This document shows positions 62,901 through 64,000 of a DNA stretch of 64,000 nt, piece by piece. A program made the translations under genes and the position numbers. Where the stretch lies: positions 1,364,001-1,428,000 of the forward strand of contig WARS01000052.1 in NCBI GenBank assembly GCA_008933995.1. Direction: 5' to 3'. Within the stretch, counting starts at the first letter, position 1. Each line of letters opens with the position of its first letter. Below the pieces are notes generated by a model. It was not told the origin of the DNA and did not search any database. It was given only the letters and a program-made list of their open reading frames with translations. Source of the DNA: Datnioides undecimradiatus (lineage: Eukaryota; Chordata; Actinopteri; Lobotiformes; Datnioididae).

Positions 62901-63115
62901 GTGTCGCGTTAACAAGGCAAAATTCCTGCTGTGAATGGAAAAACGTCGTCGTCGTGATGTGTTGTGTTTAATTCAGTCTCTAATCAAATTCACTTCCTCT
63001 CTCCTCTGTTTCCTGGCTCTGCAGCTCCTCCATTGGTCAGAGGTATCCTCGGAGGCGGAGCTTGTGGTGTTTTCTACTCTGCTTGCTATTCAGCATCTCC
63101 ACCGCCGGGCTGATG
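53943..63115 (+). CDS. pip4p1: Type 1 phosphatidylinositol-4,5-bisphosphate 4-phosphatase (TMEM55B), 3' end outside window
   Basis: A late endosomal/lysosomal membrane protein reported to remove the 4-phosphate of PtdIns(4,5)P2 and to link lysosomes to JIP4-dynein. Exons: 53943-54060, 55070-55263, 57816-57922, 59598-59703, 62144-62196 and 63025-63115. They total 669 nt and 223 codons, with phases matching at every junction. Landmarks: [13 protein letters not shown] start, [35 protein letters not shown] and GVCNEATPIKN. The CX5R motif CKVTSQR is at about C126-R132, followed by [40 protein letters not shown], and the start of the first membrane segment. GPVHPGP and the Pro-rich N-terminus favour TMEM55B over TMEM55A. 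About 50 C-terminal residues, including the second membrane segment, must lie beyond position 64000. Confidence 0.95.
54061..55069 (+). other. pip4p1: pip4p1 intron 1
   Basis: About 1.0 kb intron (donor GTGAGT, acceptor TTTTGCACAG). No other feature recognised. Confidence 0.85.
55264..57815 (+). other. pip4p1: pip4p1 intron 2
   Basis: 2.55 kb intron. It contains a block at 55743-56076 that is open on both strands (103 codons plus, 102 codons minus) and matches no family I know. The rest is AT-rich with no supportable gene. Confidence 0.8.
57923..59597 (+). other. pip4p1: pip4p1 intron 3
   Basis: 1.68 kb intron with a short GT microsatellite at about 58759-58780. Nothing else recognised. Confidence 0.8.
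58759..58780. repeat. (GT)n microsatellite in pip4p1 intron 3
   Basis: GT run followed by a G-rich stretch. Confidence 0.85.
59704..62143 (+). other. pip4p1: pip4p1 intron 4
   Basis: 2.44 kb intron. It holds a MITE fragment (about 59765-59945) and a 290-codon open frame at 60873-61745 that matches no protein family I recognise. The second half is unusually rich in CG for an intron. Confidence 0.8.
59765..59945. mobile_element. Fold-back MITE fragment in pip4p1 intron 4
   Basis: Contains AGCTACAGCCACCAGCTAG, then GTTAGCTTAGCTTAGC and AAACAGGAAC. This is the same order as in the kcnj9-intron copies, without the matching second arm. Confidence 0.55.
62197..63024 (+). other. pip4p1: pip4p1 intron 5
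   Basis: 828-bp intron carrying a 152-codon open frame at 62323-62781 with no recognised domain. Confidence 0.8.
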
Positions 63116-64000
63116 GTGAGCGGTCGCCACCAGACACCATACTTAGATTCTTAGAGATGGAGACTTTGGCACAGATAAAGACACGAGCAGCATCTGGCTT
63201 GTATGAATTAACCTTATCAGCAGAGCACAGTGTTATTCATTACTCTCATCTTTCCTAATCCCGTCCTCCCGCTTTTAGTTTCGAAAGTGAAAACCACACA
63301 GTCGCAGATGAAACAAAAGCTGGTGGGAGGAAGCAGCACGATCGCAATCTCTCCTTCTTTGTTGTCGCCTGTTTAGCATGGAAGGTGTGCACCTCCCCGC
63401 CGCTCTCCAGACACTATGTGACAGGCCTCTATTTGTCAGTGAGATATAGCACAAACACAACCTAGTTTAACTGTAAGCTGTGTTCACTTTGCAATACCGG
63501 CATCAACACCCACTGAATAGCAGAAGAGATTAGATCATTCCTGGCTCGTTTTGAGCTTCTGGTACTCGCTTTTTTATTTATTTCACTCTTCTTGTTGTGC
63601 ACGAAGACTTGCAGTGTAGTTTGTATTATCTGTTTTTAGTTGTTGCTCGTATTTAAATGTGGATATGAGAGCGTGTCAGCGGTAACATTTCACAATTAGA
63701 GATCACAGCGTTCAGGCAATCCAAAGCAAATAAAAGCAGCTTAAAAGTCTGGAAACGTGGATGCACAGAGAGAAGTAGGCGGTCGATACATTCTGCTTCA
63801 TAAACAGCAGAGGGTGCAAGATGAGCACGAAACGGCGCCTCGCAGCAAAGACACAATTCAACACAGGATGCATACGTGCCTGCCAGCATGGAGAACAATG
63901 AGTACCGGCGTGCAGACGATAAATATGCTGTACTGGCAGCGTTGCATAATGCCAGCGTTGTGGCAATAATTGTCGCAACATGAGACCAGGTTGTGTTTAA
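63116..64000 (+). other. pip4p1: Start of pip4p1 intron 6, running off the window
   Basis: Begins with donor GTGAGC. No sequence resembling the expected last exon (Gly-Thr-Trp and a second membrane segment) was found before the window ends. Confidence 0.6.

Noticed and set aside
1-64000. CRISPR arrays, operons, phage or plasmid modules
   Set aside because: All supported genes are spliced vertebrate genes or a vertebrate retrocopy; no regularly spaced repeats or bacterial gene sets were seen.

Overview
The window is nuclear DNA from a ray-finned fish, most likely a percomorph teleost. Six vertebrate genes with GT-AG introns can be read from it. The surrounding DNA carries repeat families that I know from teleost genomes: a LINE 3' end with a GATG tail, tRNA-like SINE pieces, fold-back MITEs and hAT-like MITEs. 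I see no bacterial, organellar or intact viral genes.

Layout. Positions 1 to about 15.7 kb hold no gene I can support, only microsatellites, a LINE fragment (6.2-6.66 kb), SINE-like pieces and a diverged 192-bp tandem duplication. The jcad gene (junctional cadherin 5-associated protein) lies on the minus strand. Its three coding exons run from 23.1 to 15.7 kb, and a non-coding first exon probably sits in the CpG-rich stretch near 28.3 kb. From about 28.5 to 36.5 kb there is again no gene, but there is a perfect 23-bp palindrome and an inverted pair of degraded repeats.

From 36.5 kb onward the window is gene-dense. kcnj9 (GIRK3 potassium channel, minus strand) has seven coding exons. eif3f (translation initiation factor 3 subunit f, plus) has eight. 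A single-exon apoo (MICOS subunit MIC26, minus) lies tail-to-tail with eif3f. dnaaf6/pih1d3 (dynein arm assembly factor, plus, five exons) is head-to-head with apoo. pip4p1/tmem55b (lysosomal PtdIns(4,5)P2 4-phosphatase, plus) has six exons here and runs off the right edge.

Exon boundaries were set by hand from splice dinucleotides and reading-frame phase. Every gene model closes in frame: 1417 aa jcad, 500 aa kcnj9, 273 aa eif3f, 197 aa apoo, 181 aa dnaaf6, and at least 223 aa pip4p1.

The genes do not form a pathway. They work at endothelial junctions, neuronal membranes, ribosomes, mitochondria, motile cilia and lysosomes. No new multi-gene system is evident. The points most worth checking are the intron-rich kcnj9 with a long N-terminus and altered C-terminal PDZ ligand, the intronless but intact apoo, a CLEAR/TFEB-like site before pip4p1, X-box-like sites before dnaaf6, and two long unexplained open frames in pip4p1 introns.
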